Assembly: GCA_016802295.1 (NCBI GenBank)
Contig: JAESIW010000199.1
Location: 458,095-522,094 of the forward strand
Direction: 5' to 3'
From: Brachionus rotundiformis
Taxonomy: Eukaryota > Rotifera > Eurotatoria > Ploima > Brachionidae
Length of the DNA: 64,000 nt
How positions within the stretch are numbered: the stretch's first letter is position 1; every line of letters begins with the position of its first letter. Of this stretch, positions 10,433-22,400 are shown piece after piece. Below the pieces are notes generated by a model that made no database searches, was not told the DNA's origin, and saw only the letters and a list, made by a program, of their open reading frames with translations. The position numbers were made by a program, and so were the translations under genes.

Positions 10433-10932
10433 TTATTCCATAGAAGCCTCTTCGCTTAAACGCTTTCGTTCATCTCGTTTTAACAGGCGTCGTTCACGCT
10501 CAAATTCCTTCATTCGTAAAATGGTACTTTAAATGATTAATAATTAAAAATAAAATTTTAGCCAAATTAGTCTCACTCTTCATTTTGACAATGATCCCAG
10601 TTGTGTTTGTAATGCTCGCATTCGGACAAAAATGGATAATTTAGTTTACGGCATCGTTGGTATTCGATCAAGTGATCAGCACAATAATCACGTCTGTTTG
10701 GTGGAATTTTCGCCCAGTAAAGGTCTTCATCAGTGGCTTTGCGGACTTTTAATTAATCATTTATAATTAATAAATAATTTTAAAAAATTTAACCAAAACC
10801 TCTTTCTTCTCGCCCTGATTCAAAACCTTCCAATGGGTCATGCTTCGGCTTATCAACTACACTTGGAACCACATTTGGATGTGTCCATGATTCGGTGAAT
10901 GTGGCCAAATACTGAGAAGTACCGCTACCCAT
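10433..10932 (-). CDS. NDUFB7: NADH dehydrogenase (complex I) subunit B7, three exons
   Basis: Minus-strand exons at 10932-10794, 10745-10577 and 10526-10433 join in phase to 402 nt (133 residues; the human protein is 137). The start MGSGTSQYL matches the glycine-2 start of the family, which is myristoylated in mammals; an in-frame extension upstream to 11004 is probably untranslated. Twin CX9C motifs are visible, CADHLIEYQRC and CEHYKHNWDHC, as expected for an intermembrane-space CHCH protein oxidised by the Mia40 pathway. They are followed by the diagnostic TILRMKEFERERRLLKR and an acidic end. The role is as an accessory subunit of respiratory complex I on the intermembrane side. The introns are about 50 bp. 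The gene converges on the SGK-like kinase. Confidence 0.93.
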
Positions 10933-11115
10933 TCTTAAATTTAGTTTCAATGTTAATTTTAGAATATAAAACAAAATTATAAATTTAAAGCTTGCTTTAT
11001 TCAAGTTAAATGGTAAAAATGCATTTCAAACTTGGAGCATTATTAAATTAATATTAGATGAGCTTTAATTTCTTTAAAAAAATTTATTAAAGAAATATAT
11101 TTGGAATTTAATTAA

Positions 11116-11188
11116 GCTTCGATGGTGTAGTGGTTATCACATCTGCTTTACACGCAGAAGGTCGCGAGTTCGATCCTCGCTCGAAGTA
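11116..11188 (+). tRNA. tRNA-Val (UAC anticodon), copy 1
   Basis: A 73-nt cloverleaf: acceptor arms GCTTCGA/TCGAAGT (one G-T pair) plus discriminator A. The anticodon stem TCTGC/GCAGA encloses TTTACAC, giving anticodon TAC. The T arm is TCGCGAGTTCGATCCTCGC and there is no intron. It is identical to four other copies in this window, but its flanks differ from theirs. Confidence 0.95.
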
Positions 11189-12097
11189 CTTTTTTTTCGA
11201 TCTAAATTAAAATTGATTAGAAATTTTTCTTAAAATTATCATTTTTTTCGATTTTATTAGATAATATCAATTAAATACTTGCTATTCATTAACAATGTAG
11301 AATTTAAAGATAAAAAGCATAGTTTTTAATTTCTATTGTTTATTTTTTGATGAAAAGACATTTATTTTATTTACATTGATTACTTTTAAAAATAATATAA
11401 GCTTTTGATTAAAAACATTTTGAAGTCACATTTTATAAAGAAACAACAAAAAATCGGTTTAAAAAAAAACTTATTTTTACTTTGAATATTTTTTATACAA
11501 AACTCACATTAATTAATTTTAATAAGATTTAGATCATTTTTTAAATTAACTGCGGAAATATACTCGATAGATAGATGATTCCCAAGTCTATAAAATATCC
11601 ATTGTCAGTGATTTAATAAATTATTTTTAAGCTTATATTTCCTCTAATATTAATTTTATTATTTTATCCAAATGGGTTAAGTATATATTTTTCATAAGTT
11701 TTTTAGTATCTATTCTCAATAGCTGTCAAAAATAATAACAAGTAATGCTAAGGAAAAAATAGATAATTAAACATTTAACCAAATTCGAATATTTACCTTT
11801 TAAATTTACAAAAATACCAAAATAAATTATTATCTTCAATAAAATTTATTTAATTTAAATTGTTTTAAAAATGAAAAAATAAAAGGAAAATTTTATTATT
11901 GTGTTCTTACTTTAATTATCATATAGTTCTTTATCAGCCTTAAAAAAACAATCAACACATTTTTATTGATCATAATTAAGGATAATTATCTTTTATTGTT
12001 TATAAATTTACATTCCTATATTATTATTTTTGTTATTATATACATCTCAATTTATTAGGCTCTAAATTCACTTTTTATTTAAAATTTAGAATAGAAC
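11189..12097. other. AT-rich intergenic stretch
   Basis: A T-run just after the tRNA (11189-11198) would terminate polymerase III. No other feature recognised up to the next gene. Confidence 0.5.
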
Positions 12098-12628
12098 ATG
12101 GGATCGAAAAAAAAACAGGTATCGTTGTATGATAGGGCTTTTTTGGAGAGCTTACCATCTTTGACCATATCTGATTACAATGATGAAATAGCAGAGGCAA
12201 CTGAAAATGCAATGATTCGGCCTGTTATCAAAAAAAGCACAAAAAAAACCTACCGTAAAACGCCAGCGCTGAATCTTAGCAAAAAAAAGACTTCTCTGGC
12301 AAAAATGTCTAAATCTAGTGAACAACTTTCCAAACAAAACAAATCAAATCCGCAAAATGGAAAACGAGTGTTCTATATTAAATATTTTCGTGCAGAACCA
12401 ACTAATTTCTATGAACCAAGTGTACCAAAGAGAGTTGTAAATTGGCAAGACACAGTCGAAATTAGGACCGAATTCAAGATAAAAGATTTTAATTTCGACC
12501 AAAACTCAATCTTAAGATTTAAACCTATCAGATATTTGGATGGTAATGAGTTTCTTTTTATACAAAAGCCAACAAGACCCGGTCAAAATAAAAGATATTA
12601 TATCAAAACAGACTTGATTAGATTATGA
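12098..12628 (+). CDS. Unknown basic 176-residue protein
   Basis: A single uninterrupted frame starts MGSKKKQVSLYDRAFLESLP and ends YYIKTDLIRL. Gly at position 2 followed by a lysine cluster could direct myristoylation with electrostatic membrane binding (inference). Residues about 45-90 are Lys/Ser-rich and look disordered. Residues about 93-176 are more ordered in character (KRVFYIKYFRAEPTNFYEPS, later ILRFKPIRYLDGNEFLFIQK). I recognise no family. Codon composition differs clearly from the A/T flanks, supporting that it is real. It reads in the same direction as MCM2, 760 bp upstream of it. Confidence 0.6.
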   Translation: MGSKKKQVSLYDRAFLESLPSLTISDYNDEIAEATENAMIRPVIKKSTKKTYRKTPALNLSKKKTSLAKMSKSSEQLSKQNKSNPQNGKRVFYIKYFRAEPTNFYEPSVPKRVVNWQDTVEIRTEFKIKDFNFDQNSILRFKPIRYLDGNEFLFIQKPTRPGQNKRYYIKTDLIRL

Positions 12629-13390
12629 TCGGCAAAGTTTAAATATCTTTTGTAAAAACTTTTTTCTTAAAAAAATAAAGTTTAATCGCTTTTTCTAATT
12701 AGATCTAAATCTAAATTAATAAAATAAAATATCTAATTACGCAATTTAGATAAAGGTTCAGTCATGCAGTAAACTTAATTTTTATACCAAACATAATTGT
12801 ATAATATTGTTTAATAATTCAAGCAAAATGATACTATTTGAAAAAAAAAATTCTTAATTTTATTAAAAAATAATTTTAAAAACAAAAAAAGTAATAATGC
12901 ATATGTATGTTGCTATATATTTATATTAATTATCCTTAATTAGAGAATTTAAATGACAAACCATAATAATTTATCTTTAAATTATTTTCAAATAAGGCTG
13001 TTGGATCATCCCAGAAAACTCTGAATTGGAAGACTGAAATAAAAAATAATTTTTCAAAAATTAATATATTTAAATAAAAATATATTATTTGATAACAAAT
13101 ACAATTTCTAAATTAAAAATAATTTAATGATTGTCTGGTTATTTGTATCTTTTTAAAAAATTGTTATGAGAAAAAAAAATAAATTGAGCCGATGGTTCAT
13201 CTTTACCAGCCGCATTAATTGCTTAATTAAAAATAAATCTACAACTTGCTAAAAATTAAATGTACAAAAAATCAAATAAATCTTTTTTATAAAGATCAAG
13301 GCTGGATAAAATAAAATTTTTAATTTTAATTTAAATAAAATTAAAATCTTAAAAAGCACACTTGAACATTTAAATTGCTTTAAGCCAAAA
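12629..13390. other. Intergenic region upstream of MCM2
   Basis: Mostly A/T. Two short minus-strand segments (13248-13207 and 13033-12977) are bounded by good splice signals and join in frame (see findings), so a small antisense gene is possible but unproven. Confidence 0.35.
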
Positions 13391-16118
13391 ATGCCAAGAA
13401 TCGTAAGTCATTTCGAAACCAATTATCTCTATTATTAAATAATTTCCACTAAAAACCAAGAGGAGACCAAAAGAAGACTCTAGTCCAGCCCGAGAGGTTG
13501 AAGAAGAAGAGCATAATGAGCCATTTAGGGACGAAGGCGAAGAGGATGACATGACCAACGAAGTCCTTGGTGATGCACCAGCTGATCCGGAGGAAGAAGA
13601 TGGCGAGGACTTGTTCGGCGACAATATGGAAGACGATTACCGACCAGTACCAGAGCTGGACACTTATGACGCCGGCGATCTCGACCAGGAGGACTATGAT
13701 GATATGGACATTGAGGACAGAGTTAGAGCTGAACGTGAGATGAAAAAAAGGGACATTAAAGAAGGCCGTTCGAACATCAAAGGACGCATCAAGGATTCTT
13801 TGCTTTATTCGGAGCTTTCCGAAGACCTTGAGCCTGAATCAGGCTCGTACAGAAAAAAGACCAAATTTCACGACATGGGCTCTCAGAACGAGCTTGGCAC
13901 GGACGAACCTATTGAAAGCATTGAAAATTTGGACGTAATGAAAGGCCATGGTCTTAGGGAATGGGTCAAAATGGTCGGTCCGAGAACCGAAATTTACAAT
14001 AGATTTAAAAATTTTCTCAAATCAATTGTGGACGAAAATGGCCACAATGTGTTTAGGGAAAAAATTCGCTACATGGTAGAGGCAAACCATCAAAGCTTGA
14101 TAGTCGACTACAATCTTCTGTACCAGTCCGAAGAGGTTCTGGCCTATTTTTTGGTCGAAGCACCGCTAGAAATGCTGGCAATATTTGACGAAGCGGCCAA
14201 AGACTACGTGTTCAGCTTGTATCCTCATTACCATAAAATAGCCAAGGAGATCCAGGTGCGCATATCCGACCTGCCTCTGGTCGAAGAACTAAGATCTCTC
14301 AGACAACTTCACTTAAACCAATTGGTGCGCACAAACGGCGTAATCACAAGCTCTACATCAGTTCTACCTCAACTTAGCATGATAAAGTACAATTGTCTCA
14401 AGTGCAACTTTGTTCTTGGTCCATTTTACCAAACTTTGGAAAAAGAAGTCAAACCACAAACATGTCCTGAGTGTCAGTCGGCTGGACCATTCGAAATAAA
14501 CATGGAACAAACTGTCTATTCGAACTATCAGCGCATAACTATCCAAGAAAGCCCTGGCAAAGTACCAGCTGGCCGCTTGCCGCGTTCCAAAGACGCCATT
14601 CTTATTGGAGATTTGTGCGATTCATGCAAGCCAGGAGACGAAATAGACATTACAGGCATCTACTATAACAACTACGATGGATCATTAAACACTCAAAATG
14701 GTTTTCCAGTATTTGCCACTGTTTTACAGGCCAATTTTATTACCAAGAAAGAAGACAAACTTTCATTCAACACCCTAAGTGACGAGGACGTAAAAGCGAT
14801 CATTGAACTGTCCAAAGATGAAAAAATAGCCAACAGAATATTTGCCAGTATTGCTCCATCAATTTATGGTCATGAGGATATCAAGCGAGCCATTTCGCTA
14901 CTACTTTTTGGTGGTGAGGCCAAAAATCCCGGTGGCAAGCACAAGCTAAGAGGGGACATAAATGTTTTGCTATGTGGTGATCCGGGTACGGCCAAGTCCC
15001 AATTTTTAAAATATGTTGAAAAAACAGCACACAGGGCTGTGTATACCACTGGTCAGGGAGCTAGTGCCGTTGGTCTGACAGCCTATGTTCAAAAATCGCC
15101 CATAACCAGAGAATGGACCCTTGAGGCCGGTGCTCTGGTTCTGGCGGACAAAGGTGTTTGCATCATTGATGAGTTTGACAAGATGAACGATGCAGATCGA
15201 ACCAGCATTCACGAGGCCATGGAACAACAATCCATTTCCATCTCAAAAGCAGGAATTATTACTTCATTGCAAGCCAGATGTGCCATTCTTGCTGCAGCCA
15301 ATCCCCTTGGTGGAAGATACAACTCGACACTCACTTTTAGTGAGAATGTGGACCTGTCCGAGCCAATTTTGTCTCGTTTTGACATTCTATGTGTGGTGAG
15401 GGATGTTGTCGACTCGGTCCAAGATGAGCTGTTGGCCCGTTTTGTCACCGAGTCTCACATAAGAAACCATCCGATGAATGAGGAAAATGATGCCATTGAG
15501 CACAAGCCAGTTGAAATACCAAACACCTTTGGCGTGGACATAATACCCCAGGATTTACTCAAAAAGTACATTGTATACAGCAAGGAGAAGGTTCATCCAA
15601 GACTCAACCACATGGACCAGGACAAAATATCCAGAATGTATGCTGATTTGAGACGGGAGTCAACTATGACTGGAAGCATTCCAATCACTGTTCGACACAT
15701 TGAGTCCATCATTCGCATATCCGAAGCCCATGCCAGAATGCATTTAAGAGAGTATGTGAACGAAGAGGATGTAAACATGGCCATACGCGTTGCTATTGAG
15801 TCTTTCATTGACACACAGAAATTTAGTGTTACCAAGACAATGAGGAAAAATTTTGCCAAATATCTCAACTACAGACGCGACCACAATGAATTATTGTTAT
15901 TCTTGCTGAAGCAGTTGATTAATGACCAACTGTCTTACATGAAGCATAAGTCCAAGAATAAGGATATCAAGTCGGTGTCGATACCAGAAGAGGACTTTGT
16001 GGACAGGGCGCGACAACTTAAGATAAGTAATGTGAAGACATTCTATGATAGTGAGTTGTTCAAGATGATGAAGTATTCCTATGATTCGAGCAAAAAACAA
16101 ATTAGCCAAATATTGTAG
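13391..16118 (+). CDS. MCM2: Replicative helicase subunit MCM2
   Basis: A short first exon (13391-13402, MPRI) joins across a 58-bp GT-AG intron to 13461-16118, in frame, giving 889 residues (human MCM2 is 904). The first in-frame ATG of the long open frame (13551) lies inside the conserved acidic N-terminus (REVEEEEHNEPF upstream of it), so it is not the start. The zinc ribbon is at 14398-14475 (CLKC...CPEC), Walker A GDPGTAKSQF at about 14980, Walker B CIIDEFDKMND at about 15160, and arginine finger LSRFD at about 15367. It works in the MCM2-7 hexamer, which unwinds DNA at replication forks in the nucleus. The acidic N-terminus carries the histone-binding segment in this family (EDDYRPVPELDTYDAGDLD). 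Confidence 0.96.
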
Positions 16119-16876
16119 AATTTTTATTTTTTTAATTAGGCATTTTGTAGAAAATAATTAGCTCTATTTTTGATTAATTTTTAATTTTCAAAATTTTAAT
16201 TGTAAAAATGACAGTCTCAATAAGTGAATAAAATATTTTAAAATAAAAAATAATTGTCGTCATCTACCACATCTAGTTAAAACTATATAATTTATTTAAA
16301 CATGTCCCATTTCAAATTTTTTAAACTTAAATTTTTAAACTTGATTTTATTTTAACTTCTAAAATGCTGTCTATGAAGAAGTATATTTACTTCTATAAAG
16401 ACTTGGATGAAATAAGCCAAACCCAATTTATAAATAAATAAATAAATAAAAATAAAATAAAAAATAAACTTTTTTAAAATTTTGATGTAAATCTATGGTG
16501 CAAATTTTTTCTATTTTTGTAATCACTTCTGTTTTAAATAGATGATAATTTTAAAAATGTCGGCAAAAAAAATAAAAATATAATTTAATAATAAAATAAA
16601 CATCAAGGTAAAATTAAACACTTTTAAATAATATTTTGATCTTTGTACTATTAATTAATTGTTTTTTCAAATAATTTATATTTATATTTATTCATTTCCA
16701 AATATTTTACCATTATTCTTGTCTTCGATCATTATTTTTACTTAAATATAAAGTAATATTCTAAAACTAAAGCATTTTTAGGTAAAACTAAATAAATATT
16801 AACAAATCGATTAATGTTTCATGATTAATATTATTTGTCAAAATAAAGTCAGCTTCAAAATATAAAATAACCTGAA
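16119..16876. other. AT-rich intergenic stretch
   Basis: MCM2 3' flank and GH81 copy A 5' flank. An (AAAT)n-like run lies at about 16430-16460. From about 16877 the sequence is shared with the 5' flank of GH81 copy B. Confidence 0.5.
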
Positions 16877-16913
16877 AAATTACTTTATTAGAATAAAAAT
16901 TGATAAACTATAA

Positions 16914-19016
16914 ATGAAAAAAATATTAAACTTGGTATTTATTTCATTGAGTCTTGGTCTAGCCAGCTCGTTTGGTGTATTTCCAAGCACAGTTGAGCAT
17001 CAAGTCCTGCCTAGAACTGCATCTACTGCAAACAAATACACACCGACCAATGCATGGTTCCAAAACTGGCTAGTCGGTTCAGGAGAAAATCCGATTCACA
17101 CTTATCCATATATGATCAAAGCTAGCAGACAAGGTTTTACCTTATGCTATCCATCTCAAATAGTCAATCAAAATGCATACACATTGGAAGTTTTCTTGGC
17201 AAACTGGATCTTGTCAGTTCGCGAAAACTTTCCAGCACCAAAAATAGACGAGTCAACAGTGAATGCTGATTTTTTCAGTCTGGGCGCCAAAGTAAATTTT
17301 GGTGACAAATTTTCAGTTCAAGTGACTCGAGGCTATGCCAGTGTAATTGTCAATTTGAATTCTGTTAGTCCAGTTTTGACCACAATTCACGCCATTCTAA
17401 CATTTGAGACTCTTTCTGATCGGGCAATAAAAGTATCAATGAACAACAACCAAGTGTGGTTAATTCAAAGTGAAAAGAAAATCACTTGGACCAAAGGAAA
17501 CTCTGATTTATCAGGCTCTGTGTACACTGGCTGGATTAAAATTTCCATCATTACCAGTCAAATAGGAGAACAAAATTTGATAAATCAACATGACTCGTTG
17601 ATTACAAATGGTCAAGTGAGCTATTCAGTTGACCGAAATGAGCAAAAAGTGCAAATTAAAGTCGACTACAATGCCCAAGGTTTGTACTACTTGCTTCCGC
17701 ATGTAGTCAATCCACAACAAACTACACTTATTTCAGGAGCCAATGCTAAAGGTATAAAAGGAAATTATATACTTTCCAAAGGACAAGGCTATTCGTACAA
17801 ACTACCACTTTATCCAAAACCAGACAACACTGCTGCTGTAGACACTGATGAAAAAAAAGAGAAAATTTTAGATGCTTTGAAAAGTGACATCAATTTACAA
17901 ATCACTTCCAAAGATCCATACTTTGGTGGCAAAGAACTTGCCAGAACAGCTCGATTGATTGAAATAGCCGATTTGGTCAAAGACTATCAAAGCAAAGAAA
18001 AGCTCAGAAACACTCTTGTGACTGAATTGGACTCGTACTGGTTCGGTATTGATGATAACAAGCCAGCATTGGTCTATGAACCTACATGGGGCGGTATTGT
18101 ATCAAGACAAAGTGTTGGTTCGGTCGAAGAAGACTTTGGCATTTATTACTACAATGATCATCACTTTCACTTTGGCTATTTTGTCTACGCTGCAGCCACA
18201 CTTGCCAAATACTATCCTGACTATTACAACAGCAGAAAAGAACACTTCAATCTAATTTTGTCTGATTATTCTGGTTCTTGTTTGTTCAAAGAGTTGCCTT
18301 GTAGACCAAGAAACAAAGATCCATTCTTAGGCCATTCGTATGCATCTGGTTTGTTTGAGTTTGCTGATTCAAAGAATCAAGAGTCAACCTCTGAAGCTAT
18401 TAATGCTTATTTTGCAGTGCGTGAGCTAGGCAAAATAACTGGCAATCAAACATTGGAAGATTTAGGTGACTACTTGCTAAGTAGTGAAATTCATGCCACA
18501 CTTGTCTACTGGCAAATAAAGAAAAACTCGGAAATTTACTCTGAACCATTCTCCAAAAATGGAGTAGTCGGTATTTTATGGGAGACTAAGGTCGATTATG
18601 CCACTTGGTTCGGAGCCAATGTGGAGTTTATTTATGGCATTCAAATGTTGCCATTTACTGAAATCACTCCAAGTCATTTGAAGAGAGACTGGTTAACCGA
18701 AACACGACCTATTTGGAGCAAGGCATTGACCAGCGGAAGCATTGAAGAAGGTTGGAAAGGATTTTTGCTAATGGCTGATGCAATTGTTGATCCAAATAGA
18801 CCAGGCTTAGCAGGTGAAATTCATGGATTAACAGCTTATGACAATGGAAATACTCGAACCAACACATTGTACTTTTATTACTTCGTTGGTGGTTCATCAA
18901 GTGGTGGCACTGGTCAAGTGACTGAAATATGTTTTAATAATACCAGTTTTCTGAAAAGTAGCTTTTATTTATCTTATCTGATTGTATATTTTTTTTTATT
19001 TATGATTTACATATAA
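16914..19016 (+). CDS. GH81 endo-1,3-beta-glucanase, copy A (C-terminally truncated)
   Basis: 700 codons without an intron. A signal peptide (MKKILNLVFISLSLGLASS) predicts secretion. The family-81 fold is recognised from PTNAWFQNWLVGSGENPIHT, the general-acid region YYNDHHFHFGY (Asp near residue 415) and the catalytic glutamates in NQESTSEAIN (near 489-493). Enzymes of this family cut beta-1,3-glucans of fungal, oomycete and algal walls or storage glucan. Residues 1 to about 670 match copy B with three visible substitutions. After GGTGQVT the two diverge abruptly (nucleotide about 18924), and copy A runs into A/T sequence coding a hydrophobic tail ending FFLFMIYI. It has therefore lost the cysteine-rich binding module. 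It is probably still catalytic; the new tail could anchor it or be meaningless. Horizontal origin is likely given the family's distribution. Confidence 0.9.
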   Translation: MKKILNLVFISLSLGLASSFGVFPSTVEHQVLPRTASTANKYTPTNAWFQNWLVGSGENPIHTYPYMIKASRQGFTLCYPSQIVNQNAYTLEVFLANWILSVRENFPAPKIDESTVNADFFSLGAKVNFGDKFSVQVTRGYASVIVNLNSVSPVLTTIHAILTFETLSDRAIKVSMNNNQVWLIQSEKKITWTKGNSDLSGSVYTGWIKISIITSQIGEQNLINQHDSLITNGQVSYSVDRNEQKVQIKVDYNAQGLYYLLPHVVNPQQTTLISGANAKGIKGNYILSKGQGYSYKLPLYPKPDNTAAVDTDEKKEKILDALKSDINLQITSKDPYFGGKELARTARLIEIADLVKDYQSKEKLRNTLVTELDSYWFGIDDNKPALVYEPTWGGIVSRQSVGSVEEDFGIYYYNDHHFHFGYFVYAAATLAKYYPDYYNSRKEHFNLILSDYSGSCLFKELPCRPRNKDPFLGHSYASGLFEFADSKNQESTSEAINAYFAVRELGKITGNQTLEDLGDYLLSSEIHATLVYWQIKKNSEIYSEPFSKNGVVGILWETKVDYATWFGANVEFIYGIQMLPFTEITPSHLKRDWLTETRPIWSKALTSGSIEEGWKGFLLMADAIVDPNRPGLAGEIHGLTAYDNGNTRTNTLYFYYFVGGSSSGGTGQVTEICFNNTSFLKSSFYLSYLIVYFFLFMIYI

Positions 19017-19477
19017 TATAAGTCGAATTTTTTTTTTTAAAGATAAATCTGTTTTTATGTAGTGTTGATCTTATAAAGGTAAATTTTATTATTAAATACT
19101 CTTCTAAAAATAAATTTTATCATAAAGTTTTTTAAAAATTCTAATTTTTTTTTTATTTTTTGGATTAAATTATATCATTGATTAATAACTTATAATAAAA
19201 AAATAGATTAATTTCTTTAGTATTTTATCATTTAGTAAAATAATAAATATTAATTTTTTTTTAAGTAATTGATTTTTAAATACTAAATTGGTATCCAGAT
19301 AAAATATAATATAAAAAATATTTTTAAATTCTAAAACATTAATAAGTTAACATTAAATTATTGTCCTTTAAAGACATAGTTTTTCAGTGCACTGTAGTTG
19401 CATAGAAACCACTTTCGACCAAAAATTTTTATTAAAAAAAAGAAAATAAAAATGTTACTTGATTTTTTTGAGACAAA
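19017..19477. other. AT-rich intergenic stretch
   Basis: No trace of the missing GH81 C-terminal module is found here. Nothing else recognised. Confidence 0.5.
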
Positions 19478-22400
19478 ATGATAAAAGCTGCTTCACAAAA
19501 TTCACTCCGTTCATCTGTCTCTTCTACCAACTCAGACCGAAGTCTCAAGCCAAAAACAAACTTCATCCAACGCAACAAACAAAATGTAAAAAGCTACAAA
19601 AAGCCGGACACTGAGCCAAATTTGGTGCAAATTAATTGCCTAAATGACATTCAAAAACAGGGTACTAGCAGTCAATCATCCATCGAACTGTATGAAGAAA
19701 TTGAAACTATAGAGACCAATGATGCCAACTTTTTGCCACAGGGTGGCCAATTTGAGGTTTTAGATGACCAAGTCAACATTTTCCCCAGCGAATTTTGCGA
19801 CAGAAACAAAATTCGTTCGGAATTTTCACAAAAGTTTTCGAACATAAAAAAAAGAGAAATTGTTCCAACCTTAATAGACTCGGGCTTTAGCCAAACTAGT
19901 GATTCTTCTCATTCGGAAAGCCTGACTCGCCAATTTCAAACTGATCTGGACTCAAAATTAAGCTCTGTGGTCAAGCACTTAGAAGCCCTAAAGTCTTATG
20001 AAGATAAATTGGTACCAAAACTGTTGGAAAAAAGATTTGAATCGAATTCAGAATTTGAATCTGATCGCCTAAAGCATTTGGAATCTCTGCAAGAAAATCA
20101 ATTCAAATTAATGTCTCAATTAATAGATAAACTGAGACCATTGAACGCGCCAGAGACAGATTTGAATTTGACCAAGGAACCTAAGGTGAAATCTATTCAA
20201 TTCAATGATACAGTTGAGGTACTTGAGCCCAAAAAGCGCTCCAAATCTAGATCCAGATCAAAATCTAAAAATGACAAGACAAAAAAAGCTCCAAGCAGTT
20301 GTGAAGTATGTGTGCGGAAAAAAAGTAGAAGTAAATCACCTGTCAAAAGTAGATCACCGATTAAAAATGAGAAAAAGTTCCTAGAGGAGCTGATCGATGT
20401 TATACCACAAAGCCCAGATGTAAGCTTTGCCAAGACAGAAGAAAAACCTAGTCTATTCGACGAGTTTTTAAATAGAAAAAACTCACAAAATTTGTCAGAT
20501 ATTTTAAAGCAGTCAAATGAGCTATTGTCCGAGCTGGAGAGACAGGAGGAAGTAAATCGTAGAATGAAAGAAGAGTACAGCCTCAAGTCAAAAGCAAGCA
20601 TGTTTGATGATATTAAACAGGTTCTTAAAAGAGTAGAAGTATCTAGGAACAAAATAGACTCATTAGTGGACGAATTGAACAGAAAGAAAAAAGCCAAAAT
20701 GGTCGATTTGTATTCCCATGATTTTGAGGAGTAAGTTTTACAATCAATTTTTTATCAGATAAGACAAAAATATTTCAAAAATTTCTCATTAAATTTAAGT
20801 TTAAAAAAAATAGGAATTAATATTAAATAATTATCTAAGCAAAAAAAAAGTTAAAAAATTAAAAATTTTAATTTTAATTTATATTAAATTTTATCTTGGT
20901 TCTGATCTATTTGTTTGTTGGATAAGCAAGTATGGTTAAATATTTTTCCTTAATATTAAATTTAATTTGGACAAACATAGAACAAAATAGTTCCATATAA
21001 ATGAGTTCGAGACCTTTTTTTAAATTTATGTTATCTAAAAATTTAAGAATAATTTATTAACATTTTATCTTGATTAGAAAATTTACAAAAAATTTAAATT
21101 AATTAAAATAAAATATTAAATTAAATTAATAAAAAAAGATTTCATTTTTAAATTACCGAAAATATTTCTAGTTAAAAGTCTTTAATTTTAGCTATTATTT
21201 TGAAAAAATTGTTATTTAAAGAGCCTTTTGTCAATTAAAAGACTTAAAATAATTACCTTTTTATTAATTCAGAAGTAATAAATTAAATTATAATTAAATT
21301 TTTTAAAAATTATTTGGCTAATTGGGCCAATTTAGATTAGAAAATAAATATTTAAACAAATTGTTTATTTTAAATTTAAATTTTAAAGAAATGAAGAATC
21401 GAAAATTAAGAAATTAGTCGACGGATGTATAAGCGCAATATCAAATGATGTAAAGGTAAATATTAAATTTAAATCCTTAATTTGACAAGCAAATTAGTCT
21501 TAAAAATATTTTATGAAAATTATTCTTGTTACCAAGGCAGTTGAAAGGAGCTAATTTTTATCTATTAAGAAAGTTGTTAATCAAAAAATGATTGATGACA
21601 GCAAGCACATCAAATTGGAGGCCGAGCGGGACCCAGCTTCCAAGCGGCCGTCTCGTCTATCCTCGCAAAAAATAATCAACAACCAACCTGGGCCTAAACC
21701 GAAACAAGTCTCTGATGTTTACAAATACTTGGGAAAAATATATGGCAAAGGTGTTCTTGACCAAATTAAAATGGACGAAATTGAGGAAAAAAATCGACGC
21801 CTGAGAGAGGAAGCTGAAATGCGCAAGAGAAAATTTGAGGGTGAAAAAGCAAAAAAAAATCCACCATCAAATCCAAAACCACAAGCTAAGCCTTCAAAAG
21901 TTAGGCCTCCAGAAAAATTGGTAAGCCGCCCTGCTTTTATATCCATGCCAGTCCAAGCCTATCCCGAAAACAATATGAAAAATTTTAGCACACAAAAAAT
22001 TGTTCACAGAGCAGACAATGTTGGAACGATTACAATTTTACCACGGGAAAACTCGCCAAAAGCTTCCAACATGGCTAAACAAGTCCTGCCTTCGATGAGC
22101 ATTAACCCAGCAAGATCCTCATCTTTGGAAAAAAAGGTCAATTTTAAACAAATTGAAATAAAATTCCAAGAAGAGGAAGAGTGCAGAAATGGCAGCGAGG
22201 AAGAAGAAGAGTCCGGAGTGGGTATAAATGTGGTTGGTGCTAGATTGGAAGAAAAAGAACAGATCAAAGAAGAGGTGCCTTTGCCAGTTCCTGGCGATCT
22301 GTCCGCTGATATGCAAAAATTCCTAATAGATAGAAGCCTTAGTGAAAATAGAGTGCTCGATTGGCTTGAGCAGGAAATTTTGAAGAACTTTCTTCTGCGT

